10,519 nt of DNA from Acidimicrobiaceae bacterium (GCA_003156795.1 PMHU01000096.1:1052-11570), one strand, 5' to 3'; counted from the stretch's first letter, positions 1 through 6,702 are shown. Notes: generated by a model from the letters alone, not told the origin. Program-made: numbers and translations.

Positions 1-1239
1 ACCCGAATGATCGAGCTGGACCGCGGCCGTGCCTACGTGCACGAAGGCGGCTACGCCGGGTACCTGGCGGCAGGCGCCGACCGAGCGGAGAAGGCCGGCG
101 AGGCTGAGACCATCCGCCGGAATCTCGCCCGGCGGGAGCTGGCCTGGCTGCGCCGAGGCGCCCCGGCTCGGACCCGCAAGCCCCAAGCCCGCGTCGACGC
201 GGCCCGGCGGGTGCTCGACACCCGGCCTGAGGCCGCGGCTCGGACCGGCCCGCTCGATGTCGGCTATGACACTCCACGTCTCGGCAGCAAGGTGATCGAG
301 GCGTTCGAGGCGTCGTTCGGTTACCCGGCGGCGGCCGAGGAGGTGCTGATCGGCGTGTCGTTGAGGATCGACCCACGGGAGCGGCTCGGCGTCGTCGGCG
401 TCAACGGTTCAGGAAAGTCAACGCTGCTCGAGGGTCTGGCCGGTTTGCGAGCCCCCAGCCGCGGTCGCGTCGAACACGGGCCCACCGCTCGGATCGGATA
501 CTACGCCCAACAGGGATCGGAGCTCGACTCCGGGGCACGAGTGCGAGACCTGGTCGCCGGACCCACGAGGACGGTCGGCGATCCCGTCGATGTGAGATTG
601 ATGGAGCGTTTCTGGTTTATCGGAGAGCTGCCATGGGCGACGGTGGGCACTCTGTCGGGTGGTGAACGACGGCGCCTGCAACTCCTCTTGGTCCTGGCGG
701 AACGGCCCAACGTGCTGCTGGTAGACGAACCCACAAACGACTTGGACCTAGACACGCTCCGCGCCCTGGAGGACTTCCTCGAAGACTGGCCCGGCGCCCT
801 GATCACAGTCAGCCACGACCGGACCTTCCTCGACCGCGTGACCGAAAAGATCGTGGCCTGCCGTGACCGGCACGTCTCCGAAGTGCCCGGCGGTCTGGCC
901 GCCTGGATAGCCGAGAGCGTGGCCGGGGAGCAGCGCCGTCGACGACAGCCCTCGGGCTCGGCATCCGGCAGTCGGCCCCCGAAACAGATGGCAAGCGGCG
1001 AGGAGATCGGAACCCGCCGGCGCTCCGCCACGACGGTCGGCTTCGAGCTGCGTCAGCTCGACAAGGAACTGGCGCGCCTCACCAGGGAGCGGGACCGCGT
1101 TGCAGAAGCGTTCGAGATCACCGGAGACCATCGAGATCTAGCCCGTCTGGGAGCGGAGCTTGCCGCGGCCCAGGCTGACCTCGACGGAGCGGAGGAGCGG
1201 TGGCTGGCCGTGGCCGAGGAAGCCGAAACCGATCGGTGA
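1..1239 (+). CDS. ABC-F family ATPase, Uup-like, 5' end outside window
   Basis: The frame is open from base 1, and the ATG at 7 is internal: the residues after it (IELDRGRAYVHEGGYAGYL) are the usual end of the first ABC cassette and start of the linker in Uup-type ABC-F proteins. The first cassette is therefore upstream. Visible here are the charged inter-domain linker (to about base 290), a Walker A GVNGSGKST at 397-423, a signature LSGGE at 652-666, Walker B VLLVDEP from 712 followed by TNDLD, an H-loop SHD near 811, and a C-terminal helical coiled-coil tail (about 1042-1230) rich in Glu, Arg and Leu. No membrane segments are seen. ABC-F proteins are soluble ATPases that act on the ribosome, and some protect against antibiotics. 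The linker and tail resemble Uup rather than a known resistance subtype, so a resistance role is not shown. Confidence 0.93.
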   Translation, partial: TRMIELDRGRAYVHEGGYAGYLAAGADRAEKAGEAETIRRNLARRELAWLRRGAPARTRKPQARVDAARRVLDTRPEAAARTGPLDVGYDTPRLGSKVIEAFEASFGYPAAAEEVLIGVSLRIDPRERLGVVGVNGSGKSTLLEGLAGLRAPSRGRVEHGPTARIGYYAQQGSELDSGARVRDLVAGPTRTVGDPVDVRLMERFWFIGELPWATVGTLSGGERRRLQLLLVLAERPNVLLVDEPTNDLDLDTLRALEDFLEDWPGALITVSHDRTFLDRVTEKIVACRDRHVSEVPGGLAAWIAESVAGEQRRRRQPSGSASGSRPPKQMASGEEIGTRRRSATTVGFELRQLDKELARLTRERDRVAEAFEITGDHRDLARLGAELAAAQADLDGAEERWLAVAEEAETDR

Positions 1240-1310
1240 GCGCCGGTGGAGGGGCCGCGTCGGTGAGCGCCGGTGAGGGCGCGCCGGTGAGCCCGCGCCA
1301 GTGAGGGCGC
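1233..1310 (+). repeat. Short GC-rich direct repeats over the ABC-F stop codon
   Basis: The 16-mer TCGGTGAGCGCCGGTG occurs exactly at 1233-1248 and 1260-1275. Degenerate copies (GCGCCGGTGAG at 1281-1291, CGCGCCAGTGAGGGCGCG around 1294-1311) follow. The first copy contains the last codon and TGA stop of the ABC-F gene, so the array looks like repeated duplication of the gene's 3' end. A 6-bp stem (GGCGCG 1278-1283 / CGCGCC 1294-1299, 10-nt loop) could form, but there is no T-tract, so I do not call a terminator. Confidence 0.6.
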
Positions 1311-1353
1311 GGCGCCGGGTGGCGCTACAGCCGTGGGCTACATTCCGCTGCTC

Positions 1354-2175
1354 ATGGAGCCCAACGCGGCGGAACGGTCCCGGTGGAATAACGACGCGTG
1401 GACGAAGGCTTGGCCCAAGCGTGAGGTTCTCACCGACAGCGTCACCCCAGTTTTGCTGGAGGCGCTGCAACTGCGCCCGGGCGAGCGGGTGCTCGACGTC
1501 GGATGTGGAGGCGGGAAGGCGACGATGGCCGCTTGCCGTCAGGTGCAGCCGGGCGGCAGCGCGGTAGGCGCCGATATATCCAAGGCGCTGCTGTCGTTGG
1601 CGACCGAACGCGCCTCGGGGATGAGCGCAGTCGGCTGGCAGCAGACCGACATGCAAACCGACAGCGTGCCCGGCAAACCCTTCGACGTGGTGATGAGCCA
1701 GTTCGGAGTCATGTTCTTCGACGAACCGGTGAACGCCTTCGCCAACATCCACAGCCATTTGCATCCGGGTGGGCGGCTGGGCTTCGCCTGCTGGCAGCCG
1801 CTCGACCTCAACCCGTGGTTTGTGGGACCGGCTCTGGCTCCGTATGTTGCCGCACCTCCTCCTCCCGCTCCGGGGAAGAGCCCTACTGGCCCCTTCGTGC
1901 TCGGCGACTCGGATCGGGTGCGGCAGATCCTCACCGAGGCCGGGTTTGAGTCCATCGACGTCGACCGGCGCTCCCACGACGTTGAGGTTGCCGAGAGCGG
2001 GTTAGTCGATGATGGTCAGCTCGTGTTCATGGGAGTAGCGCCTGAAAACATGGCCGACGCCCGCCACGCAGTCGTATCCATGATGGAACGATTTCGGATC
2101 GCCGACGACCGCTGCCGGTTCCCGCTCGCATTCCAGATCGTCACGGCCGTACGTCTTGACATCCAGCACCATTAA
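1354..2175 (+). CDS. Class I SAM-dependent methyltransferase
   Basis: The predicted protein is 273 aa from the ATG at 1354. A GTG at 1333 in the same frame would add seven residues (MGYIPLL); I prefer the ATG because the sequence from MEPNAAERSRWN onward has the usual start of this family, but neither start has a good ribosome site. Motif I, VLDVGCGGG at about residues 46-54, is the SAM-binding glycine loop. An acidic stretch follows (GADIS, then QQTDMQTD), then FDVVMSQFGVMFFDEP and LHPGGRLGFACW, typical of the Methyltransf_11/25 (UbiE-like) fold. It is a soluble enzyme expected to transfer a methyl group from SAM to a small molecule; the substrate cannot be read. Its last codons contain the -35 element of the downstream ArsR gene. 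Confidence 0.88.
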   Translation: MEPNAAERSRWNNDAWTKAWPKREVLTDSVTPVLLEALQLRPGERVLDVGCGGGKATMAACRQVQPGGSAVGADISKALLSLATERASGMSAVGWQQTDMQTDSVPGKPFDVVMSQFGVMFFDEPVNAFANIHSHLHPGGRLGFACWQPLDLNPWFVGPALAPYVAAPPPPAPGKSPTGPFVLGDSDRVRQILTEAGFESIDVDRRSHDVEVAESGLVDDGQLVFMGVAPENMADARHAVVSMMERFRIADDRCRFPLAFQIVTAVRLDIQHH

Positions 2176-2185
2176 GACCAATACT
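2156..2185 (+). promoter_or_regulatory. Predicted sigma70-type promoter of the arsR-SRPBCC operon
   Basis: A perfect TTGACA lies at 2156-2161, inside the end of the methyltransferase gene. An AATACT (4 of 6 matches to TATAAT) at 2180-2185 follows after 18 bp. Transcription would begin about 7 bases after the -10, at or next to the A of the ArsR ATG at 2193, so the message would be leaderless. This is inferred from spacing only. Confidence 0.5.
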
Positions 2186-2204
2186 TAGGTAAATGCCTAA
2201 GTAT
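2181..2204 (+). promoter_or_regulatory. Perfect inverted repeat, probable ArsR operator over the start codon
   Basis: ATACTTAGG (2181-2189) and CCTAAGTAT (2196-2204) are perfect 9-bp inverted arms separated by 6 bp. The repeat overlaps the predicted -10, the likely transcription start and the ATG plus first codons (MPKY) of the ArsR gene. Position, length and AT-rich arms fit an ArsR/SmtB-family operator, and binding would block the promoter directly. Confidence 0.7.
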
Positions 2205-2537
2205 CAGCCTTCGCTCGACCGGATGTTTCACGCCCTCGCCGATCCCAGCCGGCGGGCCATGGTCGAGCGTCTGGCCCGCGGCCCGGCCTCGGTCAGCGAT
2301 CTCGCCCGCCCTTTTGACATGGCCCTACCCAGCGTCGTGCAACACCTCGGTGTGCTCGAAGCCGCCAGGATCGTCACGTCCAACAAGGTGGGCCGAGTTC
2401 GCACCTACCAGCTGGTCACGGAGGCACTCACGCCAGCGGCTGATTGGATCGGCCGCCAGCGTCTACCCGCCGAAAAGCGGCTCGACCGCCTCGGCACCTA
2501 CCTCACCAACTCAACCAGCAAGGAGAAAAAGAAATGA
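2193..2537 (+). CDS. ArsR-family winged-helix repressor
   Basis: The protein is 114 aa and almost all of it is one winged-helix domain: FHALADPSRRAMVERLARG (helices 1-2), then ASVSDLARPFDMALPSVVQHLGVLEAARIV (HTH with recognition helix) and the wing KVGRVRTYQL, ending in a Lys-rich tail. It contains no cysteine, so the classical arsenic or metal site is absent; this fits the non-metal ArsR subgroup that is paired with SRPBCC proteins. The ATG is chosen because the family starts this way (M-x-KYQ) and because the operator and promoter sit exactly on it. The stop overlaps the next gene's start (ATGA, 2534-2537), so the two are co-translated. The expected role is autorepression of the two-gene operon; the inducer is unknown. 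Confidence 0.92.
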   Translation: MPKYQPSLDRMFHALADPSRRAMVERLARGPASVSDLARPFDMALPSVVQHLGVLEAARIVTSNKVGRVRTYQLVTEALTPAADWIGRQRLPAEKRLDRLGTYLTNSTSKEKKK

Positions 2538-3007
2538 GCGACACGATCGAGCGCAGCCAAGCGCACGCCACTTTCGTCATCGAACGTAGTTACCCCGTGC
2601 CCCTCGCAGAGGTGTGGCATGCCCTGTCGGACAACGGCGCGAGAGAGCAGTGGTTCGGAGGCGGCCCCGTATTCGAGATACGAGAGCGTTCGCACGACTT
2701 TCGTGTCGGCGGTCACGGAGTCGAGGACGGTCAATGGACGGACGGACCCAGATCGCGCTTCGAGTCCACCTACACCGACATCGTCAACCAGCACCGCATC
2801 GTCTTTACCTACGACATGTGGATTGATGGCCAGCACATCTCTACGTCTCTCACCACCATCGCCGTCGAAGCCGACGGCGACGCCACCAGGCTCACCTACA
2901 CCGAGCAGGGCGTCCACTTCGACGGCCTCGACAACTTTGAGCAGCGCGAGCACGGCTCGGGCGAGATACTCGACAACCTCGGCTCGTTTCTCGCCAGGGC
3001 GCGCTGA
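2534..3007 (+). CDS. SRPBCC / AHSA1-like ligand-binding domain protein
   Basis: The protein is 157 aa from the ATG at 2534, which overlaps the ArsR stop and has a good Shine-Dalgarno AAGGAG at 2520-2525. An in-frame upstream start would lie within the ArsR gene and is not needed. The sequence matches the AHSA1-like START-related fold: FVIERSYPVPLAEVWHALSD at the N-terminus, a REQWFGG motif, FRVGG, FESTYTDIV, then the strand RIVFTYDM and a C-terminal helix with LDNLGSFLARA. Such proteins form a hydrophobic cavity for small ligands, and many are encoded directly after an ArsR gene. It may bind or modify the compound that releases the repressor; that is inference from the pairing. No signal peptide or membrane segment is seen. 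Confidence 0.9.
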   Translation: MSDTIERSQAHATFVIERSYPVPLAEVWHALSDNGAREQWFGGGPVFEIRERSHDFRVGGHGVEDGQWTDGPRSRFESTYTDIVNQHRIVFTYDMWIDGQHISTSLTTIAVEADGDATRLTYTEQGVHFDGLDNFEQREHGSGEILDNLGSFLARAR

Positions 3008-3010
3008 CCC

Positions 3011-3112
3011 CGAGCGGGGGCGGGTTCTCGTGGGAGGACGAAGACCCGTCCACGCCGGTGAGTCATGTCCTCCAGCGGGGGCGGGTTCTCGGGGGACGGA
3101 GGCCGGTCCACA
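3011..3112 (+). repeat. Imperfect direct repeat pair after the SRPBCC gene
   Basis: AGCGGGGGCGGGTTCTCG is present exactly at 3013-3030 and 3074-3091 (61-bp period). Each copy is followed by a related G-rich stretch ending in GTCCAC, so the repeat unit is about 40 bp. It lies in the non-coding gap between the SRPBCC and ABM-like genes. No T-tract or strong stem was found, and its function is unknown. Confidence 0.6.
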
Positions 3113-3147
3113 ACGATAAGTTCTGACCGGGACCGGAGTCTATGTTT

Positions 3148-3168
3148 CGGATCGAGACGTCCGATCCG
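3148..3168 (+). promoter_or_regulatory. Inverted repeat upstream of the ABM-like gene
   Basis: CGGATCG (3148-3154) and CGATCCG (3162-3168) are perfect 7-bp arms with a 7-bp spacer, ending 18 bp before the ATG at 3187. A TATGTT at 3141-3146 could be a -10 box, but I see no good -35. It may be an operator or an mRNA hairpin next to the ribosome site. Confidence 0.35.
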
Positions 3169-3186
3169 CGAGAGGTGGACCGAGAG

Positions 3187-3483
3187 ATGAAGACGACCGT
3201 TGTCCGCTATCAAGCCAAGCCGGAGCGGGCCGCCGAAAACCAACAGCTGATCGAGGATGTGTTCGCCGCGCTGGAGGAACGCCAGCCGCACGGATTCAGC
3301 TACAAGGTCTTCCGCCTCGAGGACGGCGTGAGCTTCATCCACGTCGTGACCGAACACGACGTCGATGAGCCCGACTCGCTGCAAGGGGTCCAGGCCTTTC
3401 AAGCCTTCGTGGCCAACATCGCCCACCGATGCGACGTGGTACCCGTCGCCATGGGAGCGACCGTTGTTGGCGGCTACGGCTGA
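3187..3483 (+). CDS. Small ABM-like (dimeric alpha-beta barrel) protein
   Basis: The protein is 98 aa from the ATG at 3187. The frame can be extended to 3142, but the family begins MKxTVVRYQ, and the extra residues (FRIETSDPREVDRE) would cover the inverted repeat. A purine-rich AGAGG at 3171-3175 is the only weak ribosome site. The sequence TTVVRYQAKPERAAENQQLIEDVFAAL is followed by SYKVFRLEDGVSFIHVVTEH and AFQAFVANIAHRCD, giving the beta-alpha-beta pattern of antibiotic-biosynthesis-monooxygenase-like domains. Members of this particular subgroup are usually annotated as hypothetical. No catalytic residue can be assigned. It precedes, with a 48-bp gap, another small alpha/beta protein on the same strand. 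Confidence 0.78.
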   Translation: MKTTVVRYQAKPERAAENQQLIEDVFAALEERQPHGFSYKVFRLEDGVSFIHVVTEHDVDEPDSLQGVQAFQAFVANIAHRCDVVPVAMGATVVGGYG

Positions 3484-3531
3484 CATGGCCGAACGGTGCG
3501 GAACCGTCGCACGCAGCCCGGGAGCTTGACC

Positions 3532-3831
3532 ATGGAGTATCTCGTCACCATGACGACCAACGTTCCTGAAGGCACGTCCGAGGAGGCTGTCGATGACATC
3601 CGCACTCGCGAGGCGGCTCGCGCTCGGGAACTCGCGGCGCAGGGAAACCTGCTTCGCCTGTGGCGTCCTCCCGTGCAGCCGGGTGAGTGGCGCACGCTTG
3701 GTCTGTTTGCGGCCGAGGACGGCGACCAACTCGAGGCGGTCCTGGCCTCGATGCCGCTTCGCGTGTGGCGGACGGATGAGGTCGTGCCGTTGTCTCCTCA
3801 CCCCAGTGACCCGGCTCGTTTTCATGAATGA
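3532..3831 (+). CDS. Muconolactone delta-isomerase-like protein
   Basis: The protein is 99 aa from the ATG at 3532, with GGGAG at 3520-3524 as ribosome site. A start at 3496 would add twelve non-homologous residues. MEYLVTMTTNVPEGTSEE, then EAARARELAAQGNLLRLWRPP, the strand RTLGLFAAED and ASMPLRVWRTDEVVPLSPHP match the MIase family, and the length is close to the roughly 96 aa of catechol-pathway muconolactone isomerases. That enzyme moves a double bond in muconolactone in the beta-ketoadipate pathway. No catA or catB neighbour is present here, so the fold assignment is strong but the substrate is not. The gene is convergent with the GNAT frame, with only 9 bp between them. Confidence 0.85.
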   Translation: MEYLVTMTTNVPEGTSEEAVDDIRTREAARARELAAQGNLLRLWRPPVQPGEWRTLGLFAAEDGDQLEAVLASMPLRVWRTDEVVPLSPHPSDPARFHE

Positions 3832-3840
3832 GCGTGGGGC

Positions 3841-4368
3841 TCAGGGAAGCGGCCGGCCCATGAGCACCGAGTCCCACAGTTCACCGTTTCGGCGTCGGTA
3901 GTGCCGGCGCTTCCGGCCCTCCTCTTTGAACCCGGCTCGGCGGTACAGCTCCAGCGCAGCGGTGTTGTGCGGCCAGGCCTCGAGGGCCATCTTGTGGGCG
4001 CCGGCCGCAGACGCCCATGTGATGGCGGCGTCGAGCAGCACCGTCCCGAGACCCTGGCCCCGCCACCCGTCGACGACGAGCATTCCGATGTCGGCCACTC
4101 CGTAGGGGGCGATGTCCACCGATATCTGACCGACCATCGCCGGGCCACCCGTCGAAGTGGCATCGGCGACCAGCACGGTGGACGACTCCCCCGAAATGAC
4201 GGCGCCGAAGCGAGCGCGGCGGGCGGCACGATCGAACGGGACCTCGGTGCCGACCCAGCGTCCCTCCGCGGCGACCGCCCACAGCTGCTCGACGAGCTGG
4301 TCGAGATCCTCCTAGGTCGCGGGCCGAACGACGGCCCGGGCCGCGACACCATCACCTGAACTCACCAC
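3841..4368 (-). pseudogene. GNAT-family N-acetyltransferase interrupted by an in-frame amber codon
   Basis: Reading from a GTG at 4368 (GAGG about 9 bases upstream) gives SSGDGVAARAVVRPAT, then TAG at 4314-4312, then EDLDQLVEQLWAVAAEGRWV, and continues to the TGA at 3841. The post-stop part contains GTEVPFDRAARRARF, IGMLVVDGWRGQGLGTVLL (acetyl-CoA loop RGQGLG) and NTAALELYRRAGFKEEGR, a complete GNAT fold of the RimJ/RimL-like type. The family's start, RPATxxDLD, runs through the stop, so TAG has replaced one ordinary codon (for example Tyr, TAC or TAT). The next usable start is a GTG at 4176, which would lose the first strands and helices. The gene is therefore a recent pseudogene, a sequence error, or is read through. 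The substrate is unknown. Confidence 0.75.
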
Positions 4369-4378
4369 TTGATCTTGC

Positions 4379-4402
4379 CTCGCTCGGCACCTCGCTCGAC
4401 AC
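4379..4402 (-). repeat. 12-bp tandem duplication between merR and GNAT
   Basis: CTCGCTCGGCAC (4379-4390) is followed at once by CTCGCTCGACAC (4391-4402), one mismatch in 12. It lies in the 88-bp gap between the end of the MerR gene and the GNAT start on the minus strand. No function is evident. Confidence 0.5.
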
Positions 4403-4456
4403 CTGGCGACCACTGAGGCCGCGCCGGCAAGCCAGATGGCCGCGCCCTCGTCCGGA

Positions 4457-4936
4457 TCATGTTTGAGGGCTGGCTTGCTCCAACTTCAGAAGCTCGATGC
4501 GGCGGATGCGGGCGTCGAGGTCGGCGAGAAACTCGGAGATCGCGACGCGCTTCGTTTCAACCGTGGTTCGCAGTTCGAGCTGGAGGCTGAGGCACTCGTC
4601 GAGGATGGACTGCCGTTCGTCTTCGTCGGTCCTGGCGTCGTGGTAGGCGATCCTCATCTCGGCCAGGCGATCCTCGTTGTGCAGCACCGCCGCGATCTCG
4701 TCCAAGTTGAACCCGAGCAGGTTCTGCAGCTCACGGATGCGTTCGACCCGGGAGAGGTTCTCCTCCGAGTACCGACGGAGGCCTCCTGGGGTGCAGGCCG
4801 ATGGGGTGATCAAGCCGATCTGCTGGTAGTACCGAAGCGCTCGGGGCGACACGCCGGCCCGTTCGGACGCCTCACCGATGCTCAAGAGCTGAGCGGAATC
4901 GTCGGGACGTGCGTCGGTGACGGAAGGCGACTTCAT
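4457..4936 (-). CDS. MerR-family transcriptional regulator
   Basis: The protein is 159 aa from the ATG at 4936-4934, which overlaps the exporter's TGA (ATGA). The same frame stays open far upstream through the exporter gene, but that is GC-driven and not coding. The N-terminal winged helix is clear: LLSIGEASERAGVSPRALRY (HTH), YYQQIGLITPS, then LRRYSEENLSRVERIRELQ (wing and second helix pair) and LGFNLDEIAAVL. After about residue 90 there is only a dimerisation helix (about residues 110-155, rich in Leu and Glu). There is no large effector domain, and the two cysteines are not in the pattern of metal-sensing MerR proteins. It probably controls the exporter with which it shares a transcript, perhaps through the palindrome at 6713-6742; this is inference. 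Confidence 0.9.
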   Translation of the reverse strand: MKSPSVTDARPDDSAQLLSIGEASERAGVSPRALRYYQQIGLITPSACTPGGLRRYSEENLSRVERIRELQNLLGFNLDEIAAVLHNEDRLAEMRIAYHDARTDEDERQSILDECLSLQLELRTTVETKRVAISEFLADLDARIRRIELLKLEQASPQT

Positions 4937-6702
4937 GCCCGGGCGGTGGCCCCGGCCACCTCTCCGGCCGCCTCTTCGGAGAACTGCTCGAACTCCGGCT
5001 GTTCCGAGTGGACGTAGCGCCGTCCCATCATGGCGGAGGCGACCACGGCGATGGCGGTGGCCGCGGCGGCGAAGTCGAAGGCCAGGTGCAGCCCATCGGC
5101 GAAGGGTTGCTGGATCAGCGACGGGAAGAAGGACCGGCCGGTCAGGAAAGCGGCCTGGTGGGCCGGAAGGTGCTGCAGGGCGCCGGTCGGCCCGAGCAGT
5201 TGCTGGATGGGGTTGTAGCCGAGGAAGGCGGAGAAGAGGCTGCCGATGGGTGGTTCGTTGGCCACCGTATGGGCCGCGGCCGGATTGATGCCGGCCGCGG
5301 TGAGCCCTTTGAACATGTGGGTCGGCAGATGGGCAGCCAGGCCGAGGGTGACGATGGTGAAGAACAGGCCCATCGACAGCACTGTGGCCGAGTTGAAGAA
5401 CGTGGCGGACATGCCGGCCCCACCACCGCGCTGATCGGGCGGGAGGCTGTTCATGATGGCGGCCTGGTTGGGGGAGAAGAACAGACCCATGCCGACCGCG
5501 AACATGAAGATGAGAAGCGCGAACCACACGTAATCGAAGTTCATGGGGAGCAGCTCGAGCAAGAGAAACGACGAACCCGACAGGATCAACCCGGTGCTGG
5601 TCAACACCCTCGACCCGTACCGATCGGAGAGGCTGCCCGAGAACGGGCCTAGGAAGAAACCCAACGTCAGCGGGATCATGTAGATGCCGGCCCATAGAGG
5701 TGTGCGGCTGAAGCTGTAGCCGTGTTGGGGCAGCCAGATCCCCTGGAGCCAGATGATGAGCATGAACTGCAGCCCGCCGCGGCCCAGCGCGGCCAGCAAG
5801 CCGGCGATGTTGCCCATGGTGAAAGCCCGGATCCGGAACAGCTCCATGTGGAACATGGGCGAGGGCACCTTGGTCTCCACCCAGACGAACAAGCCGAGCA
5901 CTGCGAGGCCCCCGAACACCCCGGTCAGGACCCACGGGTTGGTCCATCCGGTCGGATGACCGCCGTAGGGCAGGAGCGAATAGACGATGCCGGTGAGCAC
6001 GGCGATGAGGCCGATGGCGAAGGTGGCGTTGCCGATCCAGTCGATCTTGGCTGCCACCCTCACCCCGTTGTCCCGCAAGCGGCGGTAACCCCAAACGGTG
6101 CCGAGCAGACCGAAGGGCACCGACACCAGGAACACCAACCGCCATTCGATCGGGGCCAGCACCCCACCGAGGATCAGCCCCATGAACGAGCCGCTCACGG
6201 CGCCCACCCCGTTGATACCCATGGCCCGACCCCGCTCGTTCGACGGAAAGGCGTCGGTGAGGATGGCGTTGGAGTTGGCGAAGATGAACGCCCCGCCGAC
6301 GCCCTGGAACACCCGCATGACGATGATCCACATGACCCCCGCCACGCCGGTCATGAAGCTCAGCGACAACAAGATGGAAAAAAAGGTGAACACCGCGAAG
6401 CCGAGGTTGAACATGCGGACTCGCCCGTAGATGTCGCCTACCCGGCCCAGACTCACGACCAGTACCGCCGTCACCAGGATGAAGCCCATGAACACCCATA
6501 GGAAATACGAGACGTTGGCGGGCGCCAACGGGTTTAGGCGGATGCCCCGGAACATGTCGGGGAGGGAGATCAGCAGGATCGACTGGTTGATGGTCACCAT
6601 CACCACGCCCAGGGTGGCCAGACACAGAGCGGTCCACTTGTAGGGCATCGCTCCGCCCGCCCCCGACGCTTCCGCTTCGATCACGCCTTCACCCATCGCC
6701 AT
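4933..6702 (-). CDS. MFS exporter, DHA2-type (about 14 TM)
   Basis: The protein is 589 aa from the ATG at 6702; a second ATG two codons later (6696) is equally possible, and neither has a strong ribosome site. The first segment is WTALCLATLGVVMVTINQ (about 23-45). Motif A is GRVGDIYGR (86-94), between TM2 and TM3, and the antiporter-type glycine motif is GAVSGSFMGLILGGVL (about 167-182) followed by EWRLVFLVSVPFG. Length and hydrophobic pattern fit the 14-helix drug:H+ antiporter family of the plasma membrane. In the DHA2 signature LDxTIVNVALP the Asp position is N39 here (INQSILLISLP). A long polar loop (about residues 465-540) precedes the last helix, and the tail is acidic. Co-transcription with a MerR regulator suggests inducible efflux; the substrate is unknown. 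Confidence 0.92.
   Translation of the reverse strand: MAMGEGVIEAEASGAGGAMPYKWTALCLATLGVVMVTINQSILLISLPDMFRGIRLNPLAPANVSYFLWVFMGFILVTAVLVVSLGRVGDIYGRVRMFNLGFAVFTFFSILLSLSFMTGVAGVMWIIVMRVFQGVGGAFIFANSNAILTDAFPSNERGRAMGINGVGAVSGSFMGLILGGVLAPIEWRLVFLVSVPFGLLGTVWGYRRLRDNGVRVAAKIDWIGNATFAIGLIAVLTGIVYSLLPYGGHPTGWTNPWVLTGVFGGLAVLGLFVWVETKVPSPMFHMELFRIRAFTMGNIAGLLAALGRGGLQFMLIIWLQGIWLPQHGYSFSRTPLWAGIYMIPLTLGFFLGPFSGSLSDRYGSRVLTSTGLILSGSSFLLLELLPMNFDYVWFALLIFMFAVGMGLFFSPNQAAIMNSLPPDQRGGGAGMSATFFNSATVLSMGLFFTIVTLGLAAHLPTHMFKGLTAAGINPAAAHTVANEPPIGSLFSAFLGYNPIQQLLGPTGALQHLPAHQAAFLTGRSFFPSLIQQPFADGLHLAFDFAAAATAIAVVASAMMGRRYVHSEQPEFEQFSEEAAGEVAGATARA

Noticed and set aside
1233..1310. CRISPR-like array
   Set aside because: Repeats are short, uneven and separated by less than 12 bp, with no spacer pattern and no cas genes.
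1138..1977. Minus-strand frame of 279 codons opposite the methyltransferase
   Set aside because: It overlaps both the ABC-F end and the methyltransferase gene, which has clear motifs; the antisense reading has no recognisable domain.
2444..2533. Upstream extension of the SRPBCC gene
   Set aside because: It would lie in the ArsR gene and add low-complexity residues; the ATG at 2534 has a good Shine-Dalgarno sequence and an ATGA overlap.
3822..4355. Alternative 177-codon minus frame over the GNAT region
   Set aside because: It is Arg/Ser/Pro-rich and lacks GNAT motifs, which are all in the frame ending at 3841.
5722..6501. Plus-strand frame of 259 codons opposite the MFS gene
   Set aside because: Its composition (His, Gln, Asp, Pro-rich) is the antisense shadow of a membrane protein gene; no start signal or domain is seen.
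4937..6637. Very long open minus-strand frame continuous with the MerR gene (726 codons)
   Set aside because: Upstream of 4936 it runs through the MFS gene in another frame and its residues are Arg/Pro/His-rich without domains. It is open only because of high GC; the MerR start is the ATG at 4936.
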